From: Symbiodinium natans
Taxonomy: Eukaryota; Sar; Dinophyceae; Suessiales; Symbiodiniaceae
DNA length: 64,000 nt
Reading direction: 5' to 3'
Assembly (NCBI GenBank): GCA_905221605.1
Contig: CAJNDS010001779.1
Location: 1,301,977-1,365,976, forward strand
How positions within the stretch are numbered: the stretch's first letter is position 1; every line of letters begins with the position of its first letter. The notes beneath the pieces were generated by a model, which was given only the letters and a program-made list of their open reading frames with translations, did not search any database and was not told where the DNA came from. Positions 51,934-62,918 of this stretch are shown in pieces. The translations under genes and the position numbers were made by a program.

Positions 51934-52001
51934 AAGCTCTGTTGCAAAGAAAGAAAGTGAGCCCAATACGCTGACTTGGTGTGTGCTTGAGTTGTCTTGG
52001 T

Positions 52002-54139
52002 ATGGAGGGCCGTGGAAGGCCGTCGTACTACCACATAGGCGAGGGTGAACCCGGAATGCTTCGTGAGAGCACCCCACAGGAAGCCCGGTGGTTGGTTCTC
52101 CGACTGCTATGGGCACCCCCATACCGGCAATGGCTTCACCCATGTCACCACCAGGTTTGGTGCCACCACCGCCTGCAGCAGTGGACCCTGTTGCCGTTCA
52201 GGCAGCCCTGGGATCCCAGCTTTTGGTTCAGACAGTTCAGCAGCAGCAGCAGCAGATATCTCAAATGATGTCGCTGGTGCAGCAGCTGGTCCAGGACCGG
52301 ACAAGTGCTGAGAAGAAAGGCAAAGGAGCTGGTAGCTTGAGTAGCATCAGTGACAGCGTGGACCATGCCATGGAGGTTGATGATGGGAACGGCGCTCCTA
52401 TCAGGAATCCTAAGGCAGACTCATATGTGCCAAAGTTGCCCATGTTGGATGGTGGACGCATGAACAAGGGTCGGCGTGCCGAGATCGAAGCATGGGTTGA
52501 GTACCTTGAAGTGTTTTTGCCATGGATTGCCTTGTTTGATGATAGGATACCGTCGGAAGTGCAGGCTTGTTTCGTGAAAGACAAGCCAATCCTGAACAAA
52601 GACTTGGCGAAAGGAGAGAGCATTAGGAGTACCAGAGTGTTCCTTTACCTTCGGCAGTCATTTGCGAACTTTTCCCGTGGGCTTGACATTTTGAAGCAAG
52701 TTGAGCGTGAACAGCTTGGTGTTCCGGCAGGCTATGAGGCGTTGAGGCGCTTGCATCAGGATCTGTCGGTTTGCTCGAGGATAGAAGCCTCGACCTTGCG
52801 AGAAGAGATGTTGAGATACCAACCCCCTGCCTCTACGAAGGATCGTCCTTTGGAAGTGTTTCGCAGCGTGCAGGTTGAGCTTGCAAAGTATGGTCGACTT
52901 GTTGCTGCGTTCCCAGACCTTGCGTTGAGTGAAGCGGATCAGAGCATGATTGTGTTGAAAGGTCTTGATGCGGATGTGAAGAGGTACATCTTGTTGCATG
53001 CGAAGATTGACTCCATGAGTGAGCTTGAGACTGCGATCAAGTTCTACGACGCAAACATCAAGATCCTTACCTTCGCCGATTCCGGGCGAGGTCGAGACCG
53101 CAGGAACAACAACGACATAGCGAATCCGCTGAACTTCAAGGGCGATGGAAAGGGGAAGGACAAGGGGAAGGAAAAGGGGAAAGATAAAGGAAAGGACAAA
53201 GGGAAGGACAAGGGAAAGGACAAGGGTCGCTCAGGAAAGGACAAGCATGACAAGAAAGGAGAGAAAGGTGGAAAGGGAAACGCTACTCAAGACCCTGGAA
53301 AAGGGAGCGGTGGTAGCTCTGGTAATGATCCGAAGCACGACAAGCGTGCCAACGTGAAGTGCTACAACTGCAATGAATTGGGGCACTATTCAAACCGATG
53401 CCCTAAGAAAGCGGCCAAGGGTGTGGCGGCAGCAGCGACGCTTCTAGAACCGCAGTTGGCGGCTTTGACTTTGGAGGGCCCGCGTGTGTTTGCAGCGGCA
53501 ATTGGTTGCGAGTTCTTTGATATCGCTCAGGGAGATTCCGACAATGAGTCGAGCTTGAGCGATGGTGATTGGGAAGCCTTTGGAAGGTCGTGGTTGTTGG
53601 AGAGTTCGGAGCCCCCAGTTGAGCTTGGAACCTCGCAGCTTGGAAGCCTAGAGACCCCCGTTGAGCTCGAGAAGGCCCCAGTTGAGCTTGGAACATCGCA
53701 GCTTGGAAGCCTAGAGACCCCCGTTGAGCTTGAGAAGGCCCCAGTTGAGCTTGGAACGTCGCAGCTTGGAAGCCTAGAGACCCCCGTTGAGCAAGAGAAG
53801 GCCCCAGTTGAGCTTGGAACGTCGCAGCTTGGAAGCCTAGAGACCCCCGTTGAGCTTGAGAAGGCCCCGTTGACGCTTGGTGAGCATGGATTGAGTGAAT
53901 TTTATTTTCATGACATGAGCATGGCAGCCCCGCATGTGACACATGGTAGCAGCTCTGAAGCCATGGACTGGTGGTTGCTGGACTCCGGAGCGTCGACGCA
54001 CCTGATCAGCGAGGAGACACTGCAGCATGTGCAAGTGCTGAGCCTTAGTGAGCACGTTGGTAGAGACTGTGTGACTGCCACGGGTGCTTCCATAGGGGTT
54101 CAGAAGAGTGCTGTGGTTCGCGTTTGCTTTTGCCGTTGA
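52002..54139 (+). pseudogene. gag: Gag and protease of copia copy 2
   Basis: The original ATG (52002) is followed by a deletion at about 52068 that puts the first 20-odd codons out of frame. The main frame has its first ATG at 52109 and runs to 54139. It includes the capsid core, GKDK repeats, zinc knuckle (53360-53401), four copies of the 63-bp repeat and then the protease motif LLDSGASTHLIS with an intact GAG codon where copy 1 has a stop. An extra T near 54128 ends the frame inside the protease. Confidence 0.85.
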
Positions 54140-54309
54140 GAGATCCAGTCCTATCGTTGTTGAGTTTGAAGCCCTGGTTGCACCTGTGCGATTTAACCTC
54201 CTGAGCCTAGGACGACTCCTGAATAGGAATTGGACAGTTTCTTTTGCCCCCCATCTCCACGTGCAAGCTGGTGGTTTTAAATTTAAGGCTGTGTGGTCCA
54301 ACGATTGCA

Positions 54310-56025
54310 GACCCCTCGTGTACGAGACCTTCCGCAGCCCGAGAAGATGGCCTCCTCCAGCGAGAGCGAAGTGGAATGGCGCATGGAAGGGAAGGACAAA
54401 GGGAAGCTGGTCCGGAGAGTCGTTGCGACTCAAGCGGCCTCAATCTCGGTGGGAGAAGAGGACTTCGAGGAGAGCACCCGGTTGGCCACAGCTACATCCA
54501 CGGAGACAGAGGGCGCGATCCTCTTGGTGCCCGCGGATGCCGAGTCCCAGGTGGTGTTGAAGCCGGGCGAGATCGAGACCCCAGGACCCGCCAAAGTTCC
54601 TCTGCAGAAGCCCATGCCAAAGAAGCCCAAGGTGAAGAAGATGCCCCAGAAGCCCCTCGTGAAGAGAATGCCAAAGGCAGCGAGCTCTTCGTCGACAAAG
54701 AGGACCCCCGTGAAGCTGGTGCCTCGTTCCGATCGAAAGGAAAGCCGCATGACGTCAGCTGCAAAGTCCGATTTGAACCGCTTTCGCAAGGAGAAGCAGG
54801 GGCCAGAGAGACGGACGCTGGAGGAGCACCTGAAGGAGCATTTTTTGCAGTGCCTGGACCGCAAGGCCCCCTACACTGTGACGACCATCTCCGAGATCAT
54901 CAAGGAGAAAGCAAAGCCCCCGAGCCCACCGAGGAAGGAAGCCGACTCCCCGGGGTACCCGGAAAGGTTGCCTACCCCTCCGCAGGTTCCGCCACGTCGA
55001 CGCTTGCCTACGCCTCCGAGGAATCCGACATCGCCAAGGGCCAGCGCATCACGGGCACCAGCTACGCCGCCAAAGACATCGCCATTGCCACCACCACCGA
55101 CCAATCCCGGAACGCCTACTTCGAGTGGATGGAGTGTGGTGACGGACCGAAAGCGCTGAGTGCAGTCAGCCAGAAAGGATCTTCCCAGGCAGTGGCGAGC
55201 AGCAAAAATCTTGATGTGCTTGATGGTTGTGCTTGCGCTTGTGATGTTGGCATGAGTGGCATGGTTGGCATGAGTGGCATGGTTGAGCATGTGTGTGTTG
55301 GTGAGCTTGATCAGGAGAAAGCACCGGCCCCAGACGGCGACCAGGCGTGGTTGCTACGTGGTGATCAGGAGTTGCTTCACCAGGAGTTATGGGGAAAGGT
55401 TCACCGTGAGCATGTGTTGCGAAGTCATGTTCCTTTTAATTCCAGCTGTGAGCATTGCGTGCGTGGTAGAGGCCTTGAACCAGCTAGGAAAATCGAGAGG
55501 GATTCCGGAGAGGGAGCCCAAAAGGAGGTTCAGATCGACAAGTTCTTCTACAAGGGGATTTGGTTCCTGGTGTTGGTGCTTGTTGGTTGTTTTGCCATCG
55601 GAACAGTGATGTACCGTGAAGTTTCAGGACCGCGTGGAGCAGCAGCGCGTGAGGTGATGCTTGGAGAGATGTCGGCGTGGGGACGCAGTGTTGGCTTGGT
55701 TGGAGTTGAAGCGCGTGACTTGTCGGTTTGCGTGAAGTCGGATCTTGAGGGGGTGGTGAAGAACCTTGCTCAGGGTTTCGCTGATACCATGACCGTTGGT
55801 GCGGTTGAGGTGTCTGATGTTCCGGTTGGTCGGCACGCCCCGGTCGCAGAGAGGGCCATCCGGACATTAAAGGAAACCGCGAACACGTTGTGCGCCCGAC
55901 TGGAGCAAGTTGGCCTAGAGCCCTGTGGCAGAGGAGTTAGCTTTCTTCTCTCTCACTGTGCTCAGGCACACAACCGCTACCAAATCCAGCCTGGATCGGC
56001 AATGACTCCTGAACAACGTAGTTAG
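54310..56025 (+). pseudogene. pol: Integrase of copia copy 2
   Basis: The open pol frame overlaps the embedded ORF and then carries the zinc end (SSCEHC), DDE residues at about 55535, 55739 and 55845, and the core helices. It stops at TAG 56023-56025 because TTTAAGAAC of copy 1 is here TTAGAAC, two bases shorter. The frame is resumed by the ORF at 56030. Confidence 0.75.
54347..55159 (+). CDS. Embedded ORF between protease and integrase (copy 2)
   Basis: 270 codons, matching the ORF at 44308-45180 but without the 20-residue segment QQPWLT...KKQKL. Three residue differences otherwise (K to Q, K to E, R to Q). The ATG, stop and frame are kept although the surrounding pol frame has several breaks. 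Confidence 0.6.
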   Translation: MASSSESEVEWRMEGKDKGKLVRRVVATQAASISVGEEDFEESTRLATATSTETEGAILLVPADAESQVVLKPGEIETPGPAKVPLQKPMPKKPKVKKMPQKPLVKRMPKAASSSSTKRTPVKLVPRSDRKESRMTSAAKSDLNRFRKEKQGPERRTLEEHLKEHFLQCLDRKAPYTVTTISEIIKEKAKPPSPPRKEADSPGYPERLPTPPQVPPRRRLPTPPRNPTSPRASASRAPATPPKTSPLPPPPTNPGTPTSSGWSVVTDRKR

Positions 56026-56029
56026 AACT

Positions 56030-59000
56030 ATGAAGCAGCCTCGGGCGATATACGTCTGGGGAGCGTCAATCTTGGCCACACCTCCGCCGAGTCTACGACA
56101 ATTCATCACGGGCAGATATGGACAGGCTGCCTACTTAGGCCCTGAAGTCGCGGGTGGCAGTCATCTGGTGCAGTTCCGACTGAAGGATGGTTCGTTGAAG
56201 ATTGCTCGGTCAGCCCGAATCAGGATGTTGGTGCCCATGACCTTTGAGTTGTCAGCCTTGCGTGGTATTTGTCGTATGTTGCCCGAGCGTGCTGGTGACG
56301 TTGTGCGTGGCTTGCCAGCGGTTGACCAAGGGAACATGCGTGATCTTCCAATCCCAAACACCGAGACTCGCGGACCGCCAGCATCGTGGGTCGAGGAAAA
56401 TGGCAGGACCCCGAGGTGTCGAGCGTGTCGATTGAGGGGTGTTCCGGCGGACAAGGCGTGGCACACTCAGAAGTGTCGTGACAGATACGCTGCGTACGTG
56501 AAGAGCTCTTTTGATCCGAATCAGTTTGTGCTTGATGATGCCCGGCATGAGTTGGAGATCGAAGGAGTTGAGCTTGATCTTGGTTCGCGTGCTTTTGGTG
56601 AGCTTGACGTCGGGTTGGAGTTGCCTGATGATGTGCAGGATTATGAACCGACTGAAGATGAGGGAGAGCGAGGCCTCGGTGAGTCCTTCTTGCCTGAAGG
56701 GGTGCTTGAGGGTGAACTTCGTCTCGGAGACTCTGTTGGAGTTGAACCTGCAGCTTCAGAAGAGGCCGACTTCATGGAAGTTGAGTCAGAAAGCCTGGAT
56801 CGGGTGCCAGAACCAGAGTCCGATGCCATGGTCAACAACGTCTTGTTCCGTGAGTCGTTGGGTTTCGCCGCCGTTGCCAATCCCAGTACCGGAGGGCAGA
56901 CAGTGAAGCTTGGTGGTGAGACTCTTGTGGTTGAAATGCCCTCGTCTTCCAAGGATGATGTCACCGGACATGCATTGGACCTTGGTCTGACCTACGAAGG
57001 CATGTTGCGTGAGTTGAGTGCGCTTGAGTCCCTTGCAGTCGGTGATGTGATTTGGCATGTGGATCCGAAGCAGAAAGTGATATCCACAAGATGGGTGTCC
57101 AATGCGAAGCTGGAGCGGATTGACGGCAAAGAAAGACCACTGGTCCGTTGTCGGGTTGTTGCGCGTGATTTCGCCCAGGGAGCAACGGCTGCTCAGCTTG
57201 GCATTTCTGCGGCGACCAGCTCAGCCGAGGCATTGAGGACCTTCCTCTTTTATGCCGGCTCGAAGAGGCAGAACGTCGTAGGCCTCGACGTCAGTACGGC
57301 GTTCTTGTTCGCAGAGTTAGAAGAAGAAGACGGCACGGTAGTGGTGCGGCTCCCTGCTGGAGTTACCGGTCCCAATGGAAGGCCTGGGTTCATGCGACTT
57401 CGCAAGGCTCTTTATGGTTTGAGAGCCGCCCAGACCTGGGCTCGTCATCTCGCAAAGCTCCTCAAGCGCCTCTGCGACCTCACTCCATGTGAAACGGAGC
57501 CATGCCTCTTCTCAGGTGTGGTTCTCGATGGACAGAGGGTGGCAGTGTTGTGCTACGTAGACGATCTCCTCATCAGCGGCGACAGCGACGAGGCCATATA
57601 CTACGTGGTGGAGAAGCTTAAAAGCGCGGTGAAGATCAAGGTGACCGCTGATTTGGATCGTGATCAGCAAATCACGTTTCTTGGTCGTCAAATCACCAGG
57701 AAGAAGGGCGAGGACTCTTTGGTGATTGGCATGGCAGGCGAGTACTACCAGGAGATCTATGAGGGTTTTGGACTTGGGAAGAGTCCGAAGTCTTGCCCGA
57801 CGCCGCCGAATCTTCGAGAACTTTACGACAGAGAAGAAGAAGTCTTGGAGCGGGAGTTGAGCTCAGAAGCTGCTGCTCGATATCGCTCTACGTTGGGACG
57901 CCTTTCATGGTTGGCCATGACGCGCGTGGATCTAGCATATTATGTTTCCATGCTAGCTCGAGGCCAGGCCAGTCCACGTGAGAAGCATGAACGTGCGATG
58001 CGGATGGTATTACGGTATCTCCGGCATGTTCAGGATTTTCGACAAATCGTCCATCCAGTTGATGAACGGAGCCTTCGGTTGGATTGCTACGTGGATGCGT
58101 CATGGGGCAGTGAGAGGAGCGTTGATCGCAAGAGTGTGAGCGGTGGTTGCATCATGCTTGGTGGTTTCTGCTTGAAAGCGTGGTCACGGCTTCAACAAGC
58201 TGTCGCTCTCAGCTCAGCAGAGTCGGAGTTGTACGGATTGGTTGAGGGAGCAAAGGAATCACTTTCAATCCGAAGAGCAATTTCCCACGTGTTTGGATGG
58301 GAGGAGTTGTGCGCACCGCACCTCTTTTGCGACTCCGAGGCCGCCATCGCCATCAGTCGGGCTGACGGCTTGAGGCGTGTCAGACATATAGATCTGAGAG
58401 CATGCTTTATACAAGATCAGCTCCGACAGCGACTTCTCTTCATCTTCGGAGTGCGAGGAGCCTCCAACGTCGCAGATCTCTTCACAAAATCGTTGGATGC
58501 CCGGACTACGTTGAAGCACATGTTGAGCCTTGGTTTGTCTGAAGTCACTGTTGCAGCTTGCGTTGGTGAGTTGGCGTGTTTCGTTGGCTTGCTTGGTGCT
58601 GCTGTGGCTGGCAAGGATCATGTATCTCTTGCAGATCGGTATCGTTTGATGGAGTTTGCCAAGTGGTTGGTGGTTGAGTTCTGTGCGCCTCCCATGTCGA
58701 GCATGTTGGCTGCGTCGCGAGCGTGCTCCTGGGTTGGTGTGTTGACTGTCAGTGAGGCAGACGACGGCGGAGACCCGGCCACTACAGCGCAGCTTCAACA
58801 GATCTGCACTCTCCACATCCGCAGGGGGGGTTTCGTCTACTTGTGGGCTAGTACTCCGTGCACCGGTGGTTGCCTGTACCAGCATCTACATGCACGTGAT
58901 CCAGCCTACAGACGCGGTCGCTTGGCACGGCACTGGTCGCTACACAGGAAGCTGTGGAAGGCTTTTATGTCGCTGTGTGACTACGTCCATGCTTGGTCGA

Positions 59001-59305
59001 TCGAGTGGCCCCGAGCCTGTGCTTACTGGTCATGGAACCAGACTATCCGTTTTCTGCAGTCGCGACCTTACATGTTGCACGATGTGTTGGTTGACGGTTG
59101 CTCGCTTGGCATGCGTGGTCGAGATGGCGAGTTGATCTACAAACGTTGGCGTGTCATCACGACGATGGAGTCGGTTGCTCGCGGCTTGTCGGTCTTTCGG
59201 TGCCCAGGTGATGGTCATCCACATTCCGCCAACTTCGATCTCAAGAATACCCAACACTACCCGGAGAAGTTGACGAACGCTTTCTTGCACGCGTTAAACG
59301 CATGA
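56030..59305 (+). CDS. pol: Integrase C-terminus, reverse transcriptase, RNase H and extension (copy 2)
   Basis: 1091 codons, open, with an ATG at 56030. Residues 1-330 are the integrase end and acidic linker with CRAC...CRDR. RT spans about 350-640, with GLDVSTAFLF near 418 and CYVDD near 507. RNase H spans about 680-830, with D-E-D-D in CYVDASW, AESEL, FCDSEA and HIDLRA. The extension, from about 850 to the end, has STPCTGG near 945 and IEWPRACAYW near 988. All catalytic residues are present, so the enzyme could work if translated as part of a Pol protein. It is the best-preserved pol of the window. Confidence 0.9.
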   Translation: MKQPRAIYVWGASILATPPPSLRQFITGRYGQAAYLGPEVAGGSHLVQFRLKDGSLKIARSARIRMLVPMTFELSALRGICRMLPERAGDVVRGLPAVDQGNMRDLPIPNTETRGPPASWVEENGRTPRCRACRLRGVPADKAWHTQKCRDRYAAYVKSSFDPNQFVLDDARHELEIEGVELDLGSRAFGELDVGLELPDDVQDYEPTEDEGERGLGESFLPEGVLEGELRLGDSVGVEPAASEEADFMEVESESLDRVPEPESDAMVNNVLFRESLGFAAVANPSTGGQTVKLGGETLVVEMPSSSKDDVTGHALDLGLTYEGMLRELSALESLAVGDVIWHVDPKQKVISTRWVSNAKLERIDGKERPLVRCRVVARDFAQGATAAQLGISAATSSAEALRTFLFYAGSKRQNVVGLDVSTAFLFAELEEEDGTVVVRLPAGVTGPNGRPGFMRLRKALYGLRAAQTWARHLAKLLKRLCDLTPCETEPCLFSGVVLDGQRVAVLCYVDDLLISGDSDEAIYYVVEKLKSAVKIKVTADLDRDQQITFLGRQITRKKGEDSLVIGMAGEYYQEIYEGFGLGKSPKSCPTPPNLRELYDREEEVLERELSSEAAARYRSTLGRLSWLAMTRVDLAYYVSMLARGQASPREKHERAMRMVLRYLRHVQDFRQIVHPVDERSLRLDCYVDASWGSERSVDRKSVSGGCIMLGGFCLKAWSRLQQAVALSSAESELYGLVEGAKESLSIRRAISHVFGWEELCAPHLFCDSEAAIAISRADGLRRVRHIDLRACFIQDQLRQRLLFIFGVRGASNVADLFTKSLDARTTLKHMLSLGLSEVTVAACVGELACFVGLLGAAVAGKDHVSLADRYRLMEFAKWLVVEFCAPPMSSMLAASRACSWVGVLTVSEADDGGDPATTAQLQQICTLHIRRGGFVYLWASTPCTGGCLYQHLHARDPAYRRGRLARHWSLHRKLWKAFMSLCDYVHAWSIEWPRACAYWSWNQTIRFLQSRPYMLHDVLVDGCSLGMRGRDGELIYKRWRVITTMESVARGLSVFRCPGDGHPHSANFDLKNTQHYPEKLTNAFLHALNA

Positions 59306-59380
59306 CACCGCGAGATTTGCTCAAAGTTTTTTCCTCTTTTACTTTGCCTTCGGTACGGTGTTTTGAGCATAGGACGTGCC

Positions 59381-59818
59381 ATGGCTGATATGGTTGAGGT
59401 TGAGAACGCTGTGAGGCGCACTTGGGTTCGAGAGCTCTGGATGCAATGGGTTCCTCAGCAGCAGGTGGAAGTCAGTTTGATCGCCTTCCTTGCGATGTTT
59501 TCCTTGGCGATGCTTGGCAGCTTCCTCGCTGGAATCTTTGTGCAGCAATACCGACAGCGTCACAGCCACATTCTATCTCTGAGTGAGCTTCTTACCTTTC
59601 TTCCAGTGGAGCAAAGTCGGAGAGCAATTATCACTACGCGGCATGGATATGCCTTTCATGTTCGCAGCAATTGCCCCGCCCTGCGCAATTCCCACCCAGG
59701 CAATCTGCAGCGTCGCGTTGCTTGTGAGCTTTGTCTGGAATACTTGCGCGTGGACGAGCCGACACCCACCGTGTCGAGGGGGGGTGTAGAAGTTCGAGAA
59801 CTGTGCGTCATCCTGTGA
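59381..59818 (+). CDS. Small membrane-protein ORF between pol and 3' LTR (copy 2)
   Basis: 145 codons from the ATG in GCCATGG; an upstream in-frame non-ATG extension is not shared with copy 1 and is rejected. One transmembrane segment at residues 32-52, then HGYAFHVRSNCPAL and CELC. Differs from copy 1 by one extra Gln codon and a His-to-Arg change. Confidence 0.65.
   Translation: MADMVEVENAVRRTWVRELWMQWVPQQQVEVSLIAFLAMFSLAMLGSFLAGIFVQQYRQRHSHILSLSELLTFLPVEQSRRAIITTRHGYAFHVRSNCPALRNSHPGNLQRRVACELCLEYLRVDEPTPTVSRGGVEVRELCVIL
59776..59784 (+). other. Polypurine tract, copia copy 2
   Basis: GAGGGGGGG, adjacent to the 3' LTR, identical to copy 1. Confidence 0.85.
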
Positions 59819-60186
59819 GGGTGCGACACGGTGAGTTTTGCAGTTTGCAGTTTTGTGTGCATAGCTTGGAGTCTGCTCAGCTTTTGAAGTTTTCCCAGTA
59901 GCCTGAGTACGATTAGTGGTGCAGGAACGTTTTGCCTCATAGGGAACCACTCTCGTCGAGTTTCGTGACTTGAGAGTAGTTTTGGAGGTCTTTTAAGCCG
60001 AGCTGGCAAGTTGGAGAGCTGTGATACGTTTTCCACTTTGGCTCAAGTGACGAGCACTGGTGTGAGTGCTGCAAGCCAAAACAGAAGTGTTGTCCGAGTG
60101 TCTGAGCTTGCTTGCTTGGTTTGGACTTGCGTGAGTTGGCTTGGTTGTATCCTTGGTGCCTTGCTTGGCATCTTGGGTTTTTAACG
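59785..60186 (+). repeat. 3' LTR of copia copy 2, 402 bp
   Basis: Nearly identical to 51516-51917. The spliced-leader-like sequence is at 60026-60047. Confidence 0.95.
60026..60047 (+). promoter_or_regulatory. Spliced-leader-like sequence in the 3' LTR of copy 2
   Basis: Fourth identical occurrence in the four LTRs. Confidence 0.5.
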
Positions 60187-60191
60187 CCTTG
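60187..60191. repeat. Target-site duplication CCTTG, right copy
   Basis: Pairs with 51511-51515. Confidence 0.85.
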
Positions 60192-60479
60192 CAGCACAGC
60201 AACGCACAACACTTCCAGACCTCGCAGCCTCAGAACCCCCCAAACACCTTCCGAAACACCTCCGGAATCCAGCAAGCCCCCCAAGGCCTTTGCCTCCCTG
60301 ACACTGCGATGAATGTGGACTCTCCATCACGACTGGTAATGCGGCGGCGGGCTAACCCCAATGCAGGGCAAAACAACATCGGTCTGTGGGCTTATGTGGC
60401 GTGCACTCCAAACAGGACATCACTGGAAAGAATGTCAAGCCTAGACCCTACATAAGCCTGCGGACTCGAATCATCTGAC

Positions 60480-61134
60480 GACGCATTGCCAGCAGCTTTG
60501 TGCATACAGGACCTATGAAGAGTTGTTAAATGGCTTACCACACCAGCTGCAGGATTCGGACGCGTTGATAAAAATCGCAGACACCCTTCTTCATCTGCCT
60601 GAGACTTTCCCGGCGTCTTATCTGAAGGTCTACAACCCCATCATTGCGCAATGCCTTCGGTTGTCGGAAGCGCTGCAACATGTTGACCTTGCGAATGTGT
60701 TGGCGTGCCCGGTTCCGCAGTTAGATAAAGCAAGGCTCTCGGAGTCCCTGGTAGGGTATGGTTTCCTGACCACTGCCCAGTATATTGCGGATCTTTTCTT
60801 TGATATGCCGAGCGTCATCAACGCCAGCTTTCCGGCCATGATGTGCTACTCTGACCCGGATTATTGGCTGGGTGCGCTCCTGCTCGCATTTGAGTTCCAC
60901 CAAAAAGGCCCCCTGGAGCGCGCTGCCGGACTGCCCATTGTTGTGGACTTTCCCAAATCCGACCACAGGATTGCTGACCTCCAGGTTAATGTGCCGCCAG
61001 CAGCCATGGTGGCTTTCCTTGCCGGCCGCGCTTATCGGCTGCCTACATGCCCTACAACCAAGTACACGGTGGATGGGAAAACGGCCGCTGCCCCACGTCG
61101 CCCGACACTCTGCACACTCTCCAAGCTCCTCTGA
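60480..61134 (+). CDS. Unidentified ORF
   Basis: About 203-217 codons with good globular composition and no ATG at the 5' end; the coding sense extends upstream of 60523 to about 60480 (CAYRTYEELL). Segments such as LPETFPASYLKVYNPIIAQCL and FEFHQKGPLERAAGLPIVVDF look like real protein. I do not recognise a family. It follows the second copia insertion in the plus orientation of the LINE fragments, so it may be the tail of that LINE or an exon of a host gene. Confidence 0.4.
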
Positions 61135-62150
61135 AAGGCTGCACAGGCTTCACCGAGCTCAGGTGTCTGACGAGCTCGGAGAACCTAGCAGACCTAGCAT
61201 GAGCTAGCCGAAGCAGCAGATGTGAGCTGGTTGGGCAGACGGCTTTTAGGCCTTGATTCTCAGATCGTCCCACTTTCTGCCGTGCCCTGGTCCCTTTGGC
61301 GTATGGTTCTGTAGCTCCGAAGCCAGGTTCAAGAAGCCACGCGTCGTGCACGTCGTGCACGTCGTGCACCTCAACCGCCTCAAAACCCGGACCCTGCAAG
61401 GCGAGCCAGTGAACTCTGAGGCGCGGGCCTAAGCCCTGAGGTCTTGCGGCCGATGCCCGGCTCACAGCGAACACCGCGTAGCCATGTGCTGCGGTCCGCT
61501 GTGGTCCGCTTTGACCGCGTGAAGCCCATCAGATGCGCGCTTGTGCCTGCTCTTGCGCTTTCGCAAGGCTGCAGCTGCTAGCCAAACTCGGGCCGTTTCT
61601 TCGCAACTTGCGCTTGACGCGAGGCCGCGGTGTTCAGAGAAGACTGGACAGATTTAAGGCTCCGCTGAGGCTCTTTTGGTCGGACACGGCGTGCACGGCA
61701 CGCAAGTGCATGCACAAGCGGTGTGTGGGACACGGCGCCATGCCTCACCATGAGGAGCAACTCCGACCCTGCATGGCGCGGCAAAAGAGCGCCCTTTATG
61801 AATCTGCAGACTCTGTCGTAGAGTCGTAGGTCAGAGAATTTTGCAGGGCATTCCAAGACTTGAAGAGCTAGGAGCCTTCGAATATAACACAGAAGTCGAC
61901 CTGCCAGCTATGTGGGAAGTGAAACAGAGAACTCCAACACCACACAGACACGGACGCAGACACAGGCACTTTTGTCCGTCAAACAGGTTCAAAAAAGTCC
62001 ACAAGAGGCAGAAGAACAGCCAGGAAGCGGGGGGGGCGGGTGGCTGTGCGGAGTGCGCAGGGACGCGGAAGCTGCCGTGAGAGTGTAAGCATTCTGCAGG
62101 CAAACGGTTGATCTTGAATACGCAGGCCGGTCCGCCCCCGTTTCAGTCTC
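61135..62150. other. Intergenic stretch, no gene recognised
   Basis: Contains a nine-base GTCGTGCAC repeat three times at about 61340-61370 and a G-run near 62029-62038. Open frames are short and overlap on both strands. Confidence 0.5.
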
Positions 62151-62690
62151 ATTTATAATTCTACAGCGGTTTTAAAAAGGTTTTCGACGGGCCTTTACAA
62201 GTATTAGAATTATCACGAAGAAAAGCCAATTAAAATGCTAATAAAAAGAGCAGATTTTAATTCAGCGAATTCATGTGCTCTTTCACTTAATTCTCGCATC
62301 ATCATATTAATGGTGTCTTTTGCCTAATTCATTCAATACATGTAATCGCTTAGAATTCAATGCATTTATTACAATTATATTTCCTTGCAAATTTATTAAT
62401 GAAATCTTCTACTGTAAGAATATTGGGGAAAGAATAGCGGCTTTCTAATGCGTTTCAATTATAATTTCGGCATTCACTGCGTTCACCAGAAGTATTACTT
62501 TATTATTAGTATTAACGGCCCTTATCATAATAACAATAAAAGAAGAATAAAAATAATATTAATAATAGCAATAATTGATAATAACAATAACAATAACAAT
62601 AGCAATAATAATAATAATATTAATAATAATAATAAATAATAATAATTAAAAAAAATAATAATAATAATCTTCCGGGCCGCCATACCAATT
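62150..62690. repeat. AT-rich tract with AAT/ATT microsatellite
   Basis: Composition drops sharply to AT-rich, ending in a long AATAATAAC/AAT repeat at about 62524-62671. The plus-strand open frame here encodes only Asn/Ile repeats and is not a gene. Confidence 0.8.
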
Positions 62691-62694
62691 ACAC

Positions 62695-62747
62695 CCTGCA
62701 CCCTAAGCCTAATCCCTCAACCCTAATCCGCAAACCCTAAACCCTAC
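62695..62747. repeat. Degenerate CCCTAAA array
   Basis: Seven or so C-rich heptamer variants (CCCTAATCC, CCCTCAA, CCCTAAA), about 170 bases upstream of the permease coding sequence. Confidence 0.8.
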
Positions 62748-62760
62748 TAGAATGTAAGGC

Positions 62761-62793
62761 CCTCTTACGCAGCGTAGGCTTTTTTGTAAGAGG
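62761..62793. other. Inverted repeat, 8-bp stem
   Basis: CCTCTTAC at 62761-62768 and GTAAGAGG at 62786-62793 form a perfect stem with a 17-base loop containing a T-run. It lies between two telomere-like arrays of opposite orientation. Confidence 0.6.
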
Positions 62794-62837
62794 AGTACCA
62801 GGGGCCTTCCAGCCCTCCACCCCAAGGTCCAAGCCAG

Positions 62838-62902
62838 GTGTAGGGTTTAGGGTTTAGGGTTTAGGGTTTAGGTTAGGGTTTAGAATTTAGGGTTTAGGGT
62901 TT
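62838..62902. repeat. TTTAGGG array, about 8 copies
   Basis: A G-rich array ending 16 bases before the first ATG of the permease. This repeats the arrangement at 8178-8425 upstream of the hydrolase gene. Confidence 0.9.
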
Positions 62903-62918
62903 CGCGTACAATGTGTTG

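Larger units (their letters stand above)
51516..60186 (+). mobile_element. Complete Ty1/copia LTR-retrotransposon, copy 2
   Basis: Same family as copy 1 and mostly identical in sequence. The LTRs are both 402 bp and differ by about one base (GAGGGTAG versus GAGAGTAG), so insertion is very recent. Lesions differ from copy 1: about 130 bases lost after 52068 in the gag start, one extra T near 54128, 74 bases fewer at 54305, and two bases lost near 56021 that create a stop. RT and RNase H are intact in one long ORF. It is inserted about 1.5 kb from copy 1 in the same orientation. Confidence 0.95.
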
